From positions 1 to 41,118 of the IMG/VR virus record IMGVR_UViG_3300017977_000057: a stretch of DNA of 41,118 nucleotides, one strand, 5' to 3'. Shown here in pieces: positions 33,703-41,118 of this stretch; the first letter of the stretch is position 1, and the number at the start of each line of letters is the position of its first letter. The notes under the pieces were generated by a model. The model worked only from the letters and a program-made list of their open reading frames with translations, was not told the origin of the DNA and ran no database searches. Made by a program: the position numbers and the translations under genes. This DNA is from a virus.

Positions 33703-35014
33703 TAACCCATTATCTTTAAATATGGTTTTCAAAAGATATTTTATAAATTTATTTATATTTATTTTTTTTACAGCTATAGTTACAGCTTATGCTGTTATCG
33801 TTACGGACCAACAAAGAGCAAAGTCATTTTCTAATTTAATTATAAATACAACTGAAATAAATAAAGAGAATTTAAGGGAAATATGTAAACTTACAGAGTG
33901 TTCCACTATAAGATACAATGGAGTAGCTTATAGGTTTGATTCTATAGATGGTAAACCATATGTTTGTGATAGTGCAACTAGACTAAAGTTTTTTATCAAG
34001 TCTAATTTACCAAATGTTATATCTATACATAAAGATGGAGTGGATGTTCTCATTATAGGTAATGATGAGCAGTTAGTAGCTATAATATGGTCAGCTACAA
34101 AGTTACTAATGATGTTATCTTTTTTATTTACTTTAGTCTATTTATTCTATCTAAAGAATGTAACTAGAAATACTATCTTAGCCAATAAGAATATACAAGA
34201 CTTATTAGCTAGTAAGTTACAAAGAACTATGGTAGAGTCTATGTATCATGATGCTTTAGGACCTATAGTAGTAATAAAGGATATCTCTAATGAGCTAATA
34301 CCCCATATGGAGAATAATACTATAAGTACACTAGGTAAAGATAATCTTTTTCTATACACTAATAGCCTAACTACTGCTGTAGATCAATTAGAGAGTGTTC
34401 TATTATCTTTAAAAGAGAGTAAGAATTATTCTTATACTAATGGTAACAAGAGTGTATATAACTTAATAACTAATATATTAGCTACAATAAGTAAGTTTAA
34501 GATGGATAAGTTTAATAGTAGTATTTTAAAAGAAGAATTGTTAGACACATATAGATTATCTTCTATGGCTAACGGAGAACTATCCGTAGTTCTTAATAAT
34601 CTTATTACTAATGCATTAGAAGCGGGTAGTACAACTATTATGTTTGATGCTAATGTAAGAAAAAATAAAGTTATGGATATATATGTAATTGATGATGGTA
34701 GAGGTGTAAGAGACTTAAATGGTAAAGTATTAAGTAAAGAGAATTACCATATGATATTTAATAAAGGTATAACTACTAAAGCTACTAATAATTCAGTTTC
34801 TATAAATGAAAAACTAACTTGGTTACAAACTAAGTTTAAAAATTATGTTATGGGTGACTTTATTACTTTAGATAGTGGTAGAGGAGAAGGTCTCTTTATA
34901 ATAAAAGAGAAGCTTACAAAGTGTGGCGGTAGTATAGAGTTAGAAAGTACCGCTAGTAATGGTTCTGTATTTAAAATTACAGTACCCATAGAGAAAATAA
35001 AGAAAGGTAAATAA
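33686..35014 (+). CDS. Membrane sensor histidine kinase (442 aa)
   Basis: Autophosphorylates a histidine using ATP and passes the phosphate to a receiver. Two transmembrane helices (about 15-39 and 130-157) bracket a ~90-residue extracytoplasmic sensor region with four Cys (67, 72, 94 and nearby). The dimerisation/phosphoacceptor helix has MYHDALGP (His188). The ATPase part has the N box VLNNLITNALEAG (302-314), G1 box DDGRG (336-340), F-box-like IFNKGITTK (357-365), and G2 box GRGEGLFIIKEKL (398-410), then the usual C-terminal strands. All essential boxes are intact. The start at 33686 lies inside the receiver gene with GGAG upstream; the next gene overlaps by one base. It is embedded in the lysis cassette. 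Confidence 0.88.
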   Translation: MLSKNSNPLSLNMVFKRYFINLFIFIFFTAIVTAYAVIVTDQQRAKSFSNLIINTTEINKENLREICKLTECSTIRYNGVAYRFDSIDGKPYVCDSATRLKFFIKSNLPNVISIHKDGVDVLIIGNDEQLVAIIWSATKLLMMLSFLFTLVYLFYLKNVTRNTILANKNIQDLLASKLQRTMVESMYHDALGPIVVIKDISNELIPHMENNTISTLGKDNLFLYTNSLTTAVDQLESVLLSLKESKNYSYTNGNKSVYNLITNILATISKFKMDKFNSSILKEELLDTYRLSSMANGELSVVLNNLITNALEAGSTTIMFDANVRKNKVMDIYVIDDGRGVRDLNGKVLSKENYHMIFNKGITTKATNNSVSINEKLTWLQTKFKNYVMGDFITLDSGRGEGLFIIKEKLTKCGGSIELESTASNGSVFKITVPIEKIKKGK

Positions 35015-35709
35015 TGAAAAATATACAAGAGTTTTTAAATTGGTTTAGAGTAAGAAGTCCTAAAATTCCTAAGAATTATGAGATGTTATTAGATAACATC
35101 GACGATGCTGAAGGTGGAACATTACATAGAAATCGTAGAGAAAGTAATATAACTAATGGATGGGGGATATACAAAGCATTACATCCTAATGCACTTCTAT
35201 GGAAGTATGTAGATTTAGTTTCTAGCGAAGTTACAGATTTAGATACTGAAGACTGGGAAAAAGATTTAATAGATTTAATAGATAGTAGGTTAGATAAAGA
35301 TATAGAAAGATACTTATCTTATTTATTCTATAAAGAATATCTTAAAGGAGCACACTTAGAGTTATTTGATAAGGATCTAGTTATCACTATGGCTAACTTA
35401 TATACTAACTCTCCTGAGGGTGCTTGGATGTCTGTACAAGAGGGTATATGGGATATGTATAAATATGGTCTATTAGATCATGATAAAACTGATATATCTG
35501 GTGTAGATGGAGGGTTCGGTGGTAAGACTAAAAGGTGTCTACTTAAATTAAATAATAGAGATTTCAAAGATGATATTATTTTTAAACAAGCTATTTTATT
35601 AGCTATGAAAAGTTACTATACTGATTTAACTGTAGGTAACCCCGACAAGTACCTTAGAAATGGTAATGGGTGGGATAACCGTATGGAAGATTTACAACAT
35701 AGTAAATAA
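35014..35709 (+). CDS. GH108-family lysozyme/endolysin (231 aa)
   Basis: Cleaves the glycan backbone of peptidoglycan. The N-terminal part has the GH108 signature: acidic residue in IDDAEGGTLHR (Glu33 in E-G-G, the likely catalyst) and ITNGWGIYKALHP matching the usual TNYGIT. The C-terminal part (SPEGAWMSVQEGIWDMYKY, then DGGFGGKTK) matches the companion peptidoglycan-binding region, where LQ...DGxxGxxT is typical. No signal peptide, so release would need the holin-like proteins upstream. The ATG overlaps the kinase stop by one base, tying its translation to the signalling genes. The next gene begins 11 bases after its stop. Confidence 0.82.
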   Translation: MKNIQEFLNWFRVRSPKIPKNYEMLLDNIDDAEGGTLHRNRRESNITNGWGIYKALHPNALLWKYVDLVSSEVTDLDTEDWEKDLIDLIDSRLDKDIERYLSYLFYKEYLKGAHLELFDKDLVITMANLYTNSPEGAWMSVQEGIWDMYKYGLLDHDKTDISGVDGGFGGKTKRCLLKLNNRDFKDDIIFKQAILLAMKSYYTDLTVGNPDKYLRNGNGWDNRMEDLQHSK

Positions 35710-35720
35710 AAAGGAAAGAT

Positions 35721-36110
35721 ATGTCTGCAGATATTTCAAATTATTTAGATAGTATAGATGTAGGTAAAATGAACTTACCTTGGTGTAAAACAAATGGTAT
35801 AATAAATAATGATACTAGTACAGAACCAGAAGAAAAAGATAATAGCTTACCAATAGAAAATGACACTATAGTGAATGTAGCAGGAGTAGTTCCTAAATTT
35901 GAAACTAAACTAGTAACTAATGGTAAGTTTGCTTTAACAGAAACTCCTTATTTTTTAGGTACTTATTTCATTAATAACGAAATTAGATTTAAAGATAATA
36001 ACGGTTTGACTAGTCGACATGAAGATATAAATGTCGACGGTAAAGTAGCTGATTTGGAGAATGGTTTATCTGGTACAGTTTCAGTTGGGTATTATTATAA
36101 GGCAGAATAG
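35721..36110 (+). CDS. Hypothetical protein, possible virion component (129 aa)
   Basis: Not recognised. The N-terminal third is acidic and flexible-looking; residues ~50-129 form beta strands rich in Asn, Gly and Thr, like small fibre- or baseplate-associated proteins. AAGGAAAG upstream of the ATG. It lies between the endolysin and the tail-fibre gene, so a role in tail-fibre attachment is plausible, not shown. Confidence 0.68.
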   Translation: MSADISNYLDSIDVGKMNLPWCKTNGIINNDTSTEPEEKDNSLPIENDTIVNVAGVVPKFETKLVTNGKFALTETPYFLGTYFINNEIRFKDNNGLTSRHEDINVDGKVADLENGLSGTVSVGYYYKAE

Positions 36111-36169
36111 AATTTTCCCACTATAGTATGATATTGTTTAAATAAAATAAAAAATGTAAGGATGCTAAA

Positions 36170-37102
36170 ATGGCACAAATATTAGAACTTAAAGATCACA
36201 ATCAGGACATTGAGATTGCTAAGAAAGTTGCACAAGTTGATTTTGACTCAAGAGTTAGTACTGTAAATAACAGTTTATCTCAAGAGACTTCAGATAGAAT
36301 TGCTGGAGATGCTGCTGGATTATCAGCTGGTAAATCATATACAGATAGTGAGATTACAACTCTTAATGATGCTTTAGTTAATATTATTAATAATAATGTT
36401 ACTACTTTAGAAGCTGCGGATACTGCTTTAGCTGGTAGAGCTACTGCTCTTGAGCAAGCACAAGCTATTATTAATGGTAATAGTGATGTTGAAGGTTCAT
36501 TCAGAAAAGCTATTGCAGATGTTGTTGGTAATGCTCCAGAAGCATTAGATACTTTAGCTGAAATCGCTACATACTTAAATGGTGTAGATGGTGAAGTTGC
36601 TGGTTCTATTGTAGATACAATTGCAGCTAATACAACAGCTATAAATGAACAAGTTGCTAAACAAGCTCAAGATTTAGCTAATACTACACAAACTATTACT
36701 GATAATAAAGCTGCTATCGAGCAAACTGTTTCAGATGTAGTTGCAGCTCAAGCTACAATCAATACAACTTTAGATACTAAAATTGATGATGAGATTTCAT
36801 CGGTAAGAGCAGATATGGCTGACCAAATGCCATACTACGAGTATACAGGAAGTGCTGTGTCTATAGATGGTGGTACAGGTGCTATCACATTTACAGTAGC
36901 TCATGCTCCAAGAGGTGGAATATTCAGAAATGCTGTTGATGTATTTAAAACTATTGATGGTCAAAGATACAGAGTAGGTGAATTTACAGCTACAGTTGAT
37001 ATCGGTGATGCTACAGGTAAAACTATCCTTATTGATTCTACAGATGTAGACTTAGCTGGATGTGAAGCATTTGCAGGTTACAACTATATTAAAACTGTTT
37101 GA
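36170..37102 (+). CDS. Tail fibre protein, ends at an in-frame UGA (310 aa)
   Basis: The N-terminal ~210 residues are an Ala/Thr/Asn/Asp-rich coiled-coil/heptad shaft with repeated TALEQAQ and AANTTAINEQ units. They contain the segment NAPEALDTLAEIATYLNG, a common motif in phage tail fibres. The C-terminal ~100 residues are beta-rich (YTGSAVSIDGGTGAITFTV, then KTILIDSTDVDLAGCEAF). It ends at TGA (37100-37102), but the same frame stays open for 114 more codons to TAG at 37445. ATT and GTT dominate over ATA and GTA, unlike adjacent genes. AAGGATGC precedes the ATG. It probably binds host surface polysaccharide or protein. Confidence 0.82.
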   Translation: MAQILELKDHNQDIEIAKKVAQVDFDSRVSTVNNSLSQETSDRIAGDAAGLSAGKSYTDSEITTLNDALVNIINNNVTTLEAADTALAGRATALEQAQAIINGNSDVEGSFRKAIADVVGNAPEALDTLAEIATYLNGVDGEVAGSIVDTIAANTTAINEQVAKQAQDLANTTQTITDNKAAIEQTVSDVVAAQATINTTLDTKIDDEISSVRADMADQMPYYEYTGSAVSIDGGTGAITFTVAHAPRGGIFRNAVDVFKTIDGQRYRVGEFTATVDIGDATGKTILIDSTDVDLAGCEAFAGYNYIKTV

Positions 37103-37447
37103 ACTCCTAGCCTAATTGTTCCTATAGGTGAGATAGTAACTATTGAGAATGTATTAGATTACAGTACAATTACTATCTTAGGTACTACTGAAGAAGATTC
37201 AGGTAGACTTAGAGTAAGAACTGAAGATGATAATTTCACTACATACGATTATAGAGACCTTATTGTTACAGGTGGTACATTAACTATAGATAATGATCTA
37301 GGCAATGCGGTAAATGATTACAGAAGAATAGTTATCTTAAATGATGCTTCTTTAATTATCGCCAACAGTGCTACTAACCCTGCGGTTTCGTGGGAAGAGA
37401 TGATATTTGGAACTGAAAACTCTAGCGTAAGAATAGAGGAAGTATAG
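37103..37447 (+). CDS. Possible UGA-readthrough extension of the tail fibre (114 aa)
   Basis: In frame with the fibre gene and directly after its TGA, this stretch stays open to a TAG at 37445. It encodes a beta-rich, Thr/Asp/Ile-rich sequence (TPSLIVPIGEIVTIENVLDY and further) that looks like a natural continuation of the fibre's C-terminal domain. It has no ATG and no ribosome binding site of its own. A single G-to-A change in a Trp TGG codon (V-W-T-P) would explain the stop, or UGA may be read through. Codon use moves back toward ATA/GTA here. Confidence 0.5.
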   Translation, partial: TPSLIVPIGEIVTIENVLDYSTITILGTTEEDSGRLRVRTEDDNFTTYDYRDLIVTGGTLTIDNDLGNAVNDYRRIVILNDASLIIANSATNPAVSWEEMIFGTENSSVRIEEV

Positions 37448-37451
37448 TAAC

Positions 37452-37481
37452 CTTATAGGTATGAACATTCATACCTATAAG
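37452..37481 (+). terminator. Hairpin after the tail-fibre frame
   Basis: CTTATAGGTATGAA (37452-37465) pairs over 14 bases with 37468-37481, just after the TAG that ends the extended fibre frame. This placement suggests the gene was originally bounded here, not at 37102. Confidence 0.65.
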
Positions 37482-37494
37482 ATAAGGATTTTTC

Positions 37495-37854
37495 ATGGGT
37501 GATAGATGTTTTATATTTATACCTTCGGGTGATAATGAAAAAGATATAAAAGAGTTAAGTAAATTGATAAATAACTTAAGAGAATCTTCTATAACTTCAG
37601 ATCAAATGGAAGACTTTAGAGAAGAGATGTTTGATAAGTTTATCTCTATTGAAAAATACAACGCTGATAAAGAAACTATAGAAGAAACTATAGATGGTAA
37701 AGAACATAAAAGTTATTTACCTGCTGAAATAGTTAAAATCATAATAGTTTTCTTTTTAGGTGTTACCCTTACAAGTGGTGTATTCTTTTATAATCTTTAC
37801 CATAAAAATGTAAAAGAGAAGACCACTTTAGTAAGAAAAGAAACAAGCTCTTAA
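37495..37854 (+). CDS. Membrane-anchored small protein (119 aa)
   Basis: No family recognised. The N-terminal ~80 residues are charged and helical, followed by one transmembrane helix at about 82-104 (IVKIIIVFFLGVTLTSGVFF) and a basic/Thr/Ser-rich C-terminal tail. AAGGA upstream of the ATG. It is a single gene between hairpins at 37452 and 37865. Its position near fibre and lysis genes leaves a role in envelope attachment, superinfection exclusion or lysis open. Confidence 0.68.
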   Translation: MGDRCFIFIPSGDNEKDIKELSKLINNLRESSITSDQMEDFREEMFDKFISIEKYNADKETIEETIDGKEHKSYLPAEIVKIIIVFFLGVTLTSGVFFYNLYHKNVKEKTTLVRKETSS

Positions 37855-37864
37855 TATATTAATT

Positions 37865-37899
37865 ATATACACTACGACTATTATAGTCGTAGTGTATAT
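37865..37899 (+). terminator. Perfect 16-bp-stem terminator
   Basis: ATATACACTACGACTA pairs perfectly with its complement (37884-37899) around TTA, followed by TTACTTT. It separates 37495-37854 from 37951. Confidence 0.75.
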
Positions 37900-37950
37900 T
37901 TACTTTACACATATTCTATGAATAATTAAAAGATAAGAAAAAGGAAAAAC

Positions 37951-38844
37951 ATGTCTATTGTAATAAGAATAACTAATCCAGAACTAGTAGATGGAGTTAG
38001 TCATGAAGAATCACATTTTCAAGTAGCTACTGATAAACTAATGCATAATAAAGTAGCTGAGTCGTATGAAACAGAAAGTCTACTTTCTAAAACATTCAGT
38101 ATACCTTTAGATCCATCTGTAAAATATTACAGTAGAACAAGACTAAGGTTATCTACAGGATGGACTATTTGGTCAGCAGTTACTGAATTTGTACCTACGG
38201 ATATAAATCAATTGGATATAAACCCAAAAGTACCAAGTATCATAACGCCACCTACTATCACAACAGATAGTGACATGACTTCACATACACCTATGTGGTT
38301 TAACATTAATTTATCTGAGTTTGTTTCTGATAAGGATATAAAGCATGTAGCTACTTCTATAGTAATAGAAGATATGTTTGGTAATGTAAAATACCTTAGA
38401 GAATATGATAAGGTAAACTTAACAACAGTTTTAATAGATGATGTAATTCTTGATAGTGGAACAGCATATGTTATCAAAGCTTGTTATCATGCTAGTAATG
38501 ATTGTGTATCTGAGTTATCTTCATATGTTATAGTTACTGCTACAGGTAACGAAGTATCTTTCTTTAAACCTTTAACTAATATAGACTTTAGCGAAGATTT
38601 TGAAACTACTTTAGAGAAGATAGATGGCTTAACTAAAACTATGACTACTATCTATAGTTACGATGATAATAGCATAAAGGAAGTTTATAATAATGTCAAT
38701 ATTGTAGCAGATACATTACATAACATTACTATCCCAGCTAATACATTAAAAGATAAAAAACTTTACTTATTAAAGTTAACTTTATCTACTATAAATAAAC
38801 CAGATCAAATAGTTTATATCAAATTCACAACATACACAAACTAG
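37951..38844 (+). CDS. Putative beta-sandwich virion protein (297 aa)
   Basis: Three consecutive ~95-residue beta-rich units look like Ig/fibronectin type III-like domains. The first is ITNPELVDGVSHEESHFQVA and on to RLRLSTGWTIWSAVTEF, the second begins near PPTITTDSDM, and the third near TATGNEVSFFKPLTN. Such domains decorate phage tails and heads. No enzyme motif, signal peptide or membrane segment. AAGGAAAAA precedes the ATG. The stop overlaps the palindrome at 38843. The domain call is by pattern only. Confidence 0.58.
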   Translation: MSIVIRITNPELVDGVSHEESHFQVATDKLMHNKVAESYETESLLSKTFSIPLDPSVKYYSRTRLRLSTGWTIWSAVTEFVPTDINQLDINPKVPSIITPPTITTDSDMTSHTPMWFNINLSEFVSDKDIKHVATSIVIEDMFGNVKYLREYDKVNLTTVLIDDVILDSGTAYVIKACYHASNDCVSELSSYVIVTATGNEVSFFKPLTNIDFSEDFETTLEKIDGLTKTMTTIYSYDDNSIKEVYNNVNIVADTLHNITIPANTLKDKKLYLLKLTLSTINKPDQIVYIKFTTYTN

Positions 38845-38874
38845 ATACTATGTAGCAATTGCTACATAGTATCT
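38843..38874. terminator. Bidirectional terminator at convergent genes
   Basis: Perfect 32-base palindrome (AGATACTATGTAGCAA and its complement). The inner ACTATGTAGCA stem is shared with 7677-7708. It probably ends both the 37951 gene and the minus-strand helicase gene. Confidence 0.75.
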
Positions 38875-38882
38875 TATATAAA

Positions 38883-40406
38883 TTAAAAGTCTAATGCATC
38901 TTTATCATCTTGAACATCAGGGTCTATAGTTTTAGCATCATCAAACACATCTTCTCTCAATGGCATCTCCACAGGAAATTGTAACTTAAAAAACATTTTA
39001 TCTTTAGGGATAATGATAGGGGTTCTATGTTTACCTCTTTGCACAGTGAGATGAGGAATTTTATTAAAATCAGCTATATGAATATATAATTCTAAGTCTA
39101 CTACCTGATCTATTTGTTTACTTTCCGCAGTGTAACCTTTACCAGCTATCTCTTTTACGAAACTAGCAGCTGGTACGCCATTTCGTATAAGTTGCTTAGC
39201 TTCAGTACTGACCTGATGAGGACTTACGAATAGTATCCTTTTTGAAGAGAAGAAATTTCTCGCTTTGTTAAATAGTTCTCTATACGCTGTACCAGCTGGA
39301 CCATTAGTATTACAACCTGTTGTAGGTAGCTTAGCTAAGTAATCACAAAAGAATGCATGTATTTCATAACCATTAGCTTCTAGTTCTAATACATAGTTAA
39401 ACATATCTCTATATGTCCATTCATCTGGATTAACTCTCATAATCTCACAATGATATCCATTAGCAGATAATTTCTTATGTACATAAGTAGCTATCTCTTC
39501 AGGAGGAATATTATTAATATCTGGTAGCTTTTTAAACTCATTAGTATAAAGATATCTATATATAAACTCATATGCTACTTCAGCATCATCTTCAAATGTA
39601 AGATATACCATTAATGGCTTCTTATCCTTATTATCCATAACTGGTTTATTAAGCATTTGTAATTGAGCAAATAGAGTCTGGGTAAATCCTGATTTGTAAT
39701 TATGTTGTAACGCATTTATAATAACAGTTTCACCTCTTCTAGGTCCACCACTAGTCATAGTATTTAAATCTTTAAATCCTGTCATAAACTTAGTGGAATT
39801 ATTATTATTACCCTTAATTCTAGTAAGTGTTTCTTTAACAGCATCTAGGTCAGATAAGTTTATCTTTGTTAAGATAGCAGGGTCATTTTCAACAGTGCTT
39901 TGATTAATAGCATCTAACTTAGTAGTTAACTCAGTAGCTAAATCAAATATACTATCTTTATTACCTAAGCTATTTACTTTAAAAGAAGCTTGTTGTATAT
40001 ACTTTATCATTTTTATCTCTTTGATATACTTAGTAATACTCCTTCTAGATGTAATTATAGACTTCTTAAATATCTTTTCGTCAAATGGTTTATTTATAGC
40101 TTCTTTCAATACTTCGGCAATAGTGGGTTCATTCTTACCTAATATTATATTTACCTGACTTATTATATCTTCACTATCTTTATCGTCATCTTTACTTAAT
40201 AAAGATTTAGTTAAGTTTTTAAGTTCTCCTATTACATCACTACTACCACCATGTAGTAAATTCATTTGTTTATCATTGTCTATAGTATCTAAGAATTCAG
40301 TTATTAAACCTTTACTTCCTTCAGATAACCCATCACTTACTATATTGTCTCTATATATTAAAACTAGTGATTTTACTAGCATAGTTATTACTTTACTGTG
40401 GTTCAC
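38883..40406 (-). CDS. DnaB-like replicative helicase (507 aa)
   Basis: The C-terminal two-thirds match the RecA-fold helicase of the DnaB/gp41 family. They have a GGPRRGETVIINALQHNYKSG region (Walker A position, with non-canonical N-Y-K-S in place of G-K-T), FEDDAEVA after it, IHAFFCDYLAKLP (Walker B/H3 Asp), SPHQVSTEAKQL (H4 Gln), and KGYTAESKQIDQVVDLEL near the end. A ~200-residue helical N-terminal part replaces the usual DnaB N-domain. The reading frame opens earlier, but the first codons lack an ATG. AAAGGA lies about six bases before a GTG at 40406 (VNHSKVITML), taken as start. Confidence 0.8.
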   Translation of the reverse strand: MNHSKVITMLVKSLVLIYRDNIVSDGLSEGSKGLITEFLDTIDNDKQMNLLHGGSSDVIGELKNLTKSLLSKDDDKDSEDIISQVNIILGKNEPTIAEVLKEAINKPFDEKIFKKSIITSRRSITKYIKEIKMIKYIQQASFKVNSLGNKDSIFDLATELTTKLDAINQSTVENDPAILTKINLSDLDAVKETLTRIKGNNNNSTKFMTGFKDLNTMTSGGPRRGETVIINALQHNYKSGFTQTLFAQLQMLNKPVMDNKDKKPLMVYLTFEDDAEVAYEFIYRYLYTNEFKKLPDINNIPPEEIATYVHKKLSANGYHCEIMRVNPDEWTYRDMFNYVLELEANGYEIHAFFCDYLAKLPTTGCNTNGPAGTAYRELFNKARNFFSSKRILFVSPHQVSTEAKQLIRNGVPAASFVKEIAGKGYTAESKQIDQVVDLELYIHIADFNKIPHLTVQRGKHRTPIIIPKDKMFFKLQFPVEMPLREDVFDDAKTIDPDVQDDKDALDF

Positions 40407-40498
40407 AATATATCCTTTAATTTTATTTTCTATCAAATTGATAAATGTGTAAATAAAAACAAGCTATCTATCCTATGAATATAATAGTAGGAGGTGAA

Positions 40499-41118
40499 AT
40501 GAATAATATAGAAGTAGTGTTAATACCACACTACATCGAAAGATGGTTAAAATCGAATAATATTACATTAGTGGAATTAGAAAGACTATGTGATAGTTTT
40601 AAAAGCGATTTAGGTGAATGGTCAGCAGATAAGACTTATAAAGAAAGAATGCAGAGTACCAAATTATACAAGTTAATAAATGATAGTTTGTCTATTAAAG
40701 ATACACTAGCTTTAGTGACTTCTATAAATATGTTACTTTCAAAGCTTTTTAAAAATACAGGTTATGAGACATGGGATGGGGATAATGATGGTCACCCATT
40801 AGTTTCAGTATGTAGACATATTATAAGTGAAAAGAATATATACCATACCAACAATGATGCGGTAAACAAATTAATAAATGATTTATCTAGCGATGAGTCT
40901 ATATTAATGAGTGTTAATAACATAAAGGAAAAGTACAATATCAACATAGTTGATAAAACCATTTTTGTTGTTATTCACGAGGGATTCACTGATTTCATAA
41001 GACTTAATAACCAAGAGATTGGTAGAGTTATAAGAAAAGATATCGTAAATACAATTTATAATATTTCTTCTAGAAACAGCGGTTCAGAATTTGTTACCGG
41101 TAACAAATATCTAAAGTC
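40499..41118 (+). CDS. Hypothetical protein, truncated by the window end (first ~206 aa)
   Basis: An open frame from ATG at 40499 runs off the 3' edge without a stop. A strong AGGAGGT lies three bases upstream. The visible part begins MNNIEVVLIPHYIERWLKSN and is charged and helical with no membrane segment or signal peptide. It is divergent from the DnaB-like helicase across a ~90-base gap. No family recognised from this part. Confidence 0.7.
   Translation, partial: MNNIEVVLIPHYIERWLKSNNITLVELERLCDSFKSDLGEWSADKTYKERMQSTKLYKLINDSLSIKDTLALVTSINMLLSKLFKNTGYETWDGDNDGHPLVSVCRHIISEKNIYHTNNDAVNKLINDLSSDESILMSVNNIKEKYNINIVDKTIFVVIHEGFTDFIRLNNQEIGRVIRKDIVNTIYNISSRNSGSEFVTGNKYLK

Noticed and set aside
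37100-37102. Genome-wide recoding of TGA as tryptophan
   Set aside because: TGA ends at least three other genes (3358, 6129, 16542), and no other gene contains an internal TGA. A single site fits local readthrough or mutation better.
40404-40436. Upstream extension of the DnaB-like gene to a TTG start at 40436
   Set aside because: TTG there lacks a ribosome binding site, whereas AAAGGA lies just upstream of the GTG at 40406.
1-41118. CRISPR array, insertion sequence, integrase or prophage attachment sites
   Set aside because: No regularly spaced repeats, transposase, integrase or duplicated tRNA-end sequence was found in the window.

Overview
The window is an AT-rich (roughly 30% G+C by eye), densely coding piece of a large tailed double-stranded DNA phage genome, probably a jumbo phage. 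It has no rRNA, ribosomal proteins, tRNAs or bacterial housekeeping operons. It has phage-type divergent multisubunit RNA polymerase pieces (separate beta-like and beta-prime-like C-terminal genes, as in phiKZ-like phages), replication and recombination enzymes, nucleotide-metabolism genes, virion-like proteins, a lysis cassette and a tail-fibre gene. Genes start at ATG behind AAGGA-type ribosome binding sites. Arginine is almost always AGA, isoleucine mostly ATA, and stops are mostly TAA. The host cannot be identified from sequence alone; an AT-rich bacterium is likely.

Layout. 1-4.4 kb: four unknown, probably virion-associated genes and a small secreted protein. 4.5-7.7 kb: a coiled-coil/HTH protein, a 2-oxoglutarate/Fe(II) dioxygenase-like protein and two unknowns. 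7.7-11.2 kb: a class II (B12-dependent) ribonucleotide reductase on the minus strand with a small partner, facing away from a divergent ThyX-like protein. 11.2-11.6 kb: a structured non-coding stretch. 11.6-15.3 kb: probable tail/baseplate proteins. 15.4-18.2 kb: an SbcD/gp47-like nuclease, an unknown and an SSB-like protein. 18.2-23.1 kb: large unknown and virion-like proteins. 23.2-28.4 kb: RNA polymerase beta-like and beta-prime-like genes, separated by a minus-strand pentapeptide-repeat gene and a GC-rich, strongly folded non-coding stretch. 28.5-30.8 kb: an SF2 helicase interrupted in its P-loop by a class 3-type intein. 31.3-35.7 kb: a lysis cassette (two small membrane proteins, a permuted papain-fold hydrolase, a GH108 lysozyme). 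Inside it sit a receiver-domain protein and a membrane histidine kinase. 35.7-38.9 kb: a tail fibre with an in-frame UGA, then other virion proteins. 38.9-40.4 kb: a minus-strand DnaB-like helicase. 40.5 kb to the end: the start of an unknown gene.

How the genes fit together. The phage appears to make its own transcripts (RNAP), supply dNTPs (RNR, ThyX-like), replicate and repair DNA (DnaB-like helicase, SF2 helicase, Mre11-like nuclease, SSB-like protein), assemble virions and lyse the host. Transcription units are separated by perfect inverted-repeat terminators; a recurring CATATATTA motif just downstream of several of them is a candidate phage promoter.

Most notable: a complete-looking two-component signalling pair embedded between the holin/amidase-like genes and the endolysin. 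Next come a UGA that truncates a tail-fibre reading frame by 114 codons, an Ala1 class 3-type intein, a ThyX whose RHR signature is THT, and a folded RNA with two mutually exclusive pairings upstream of the beta-prime gene.
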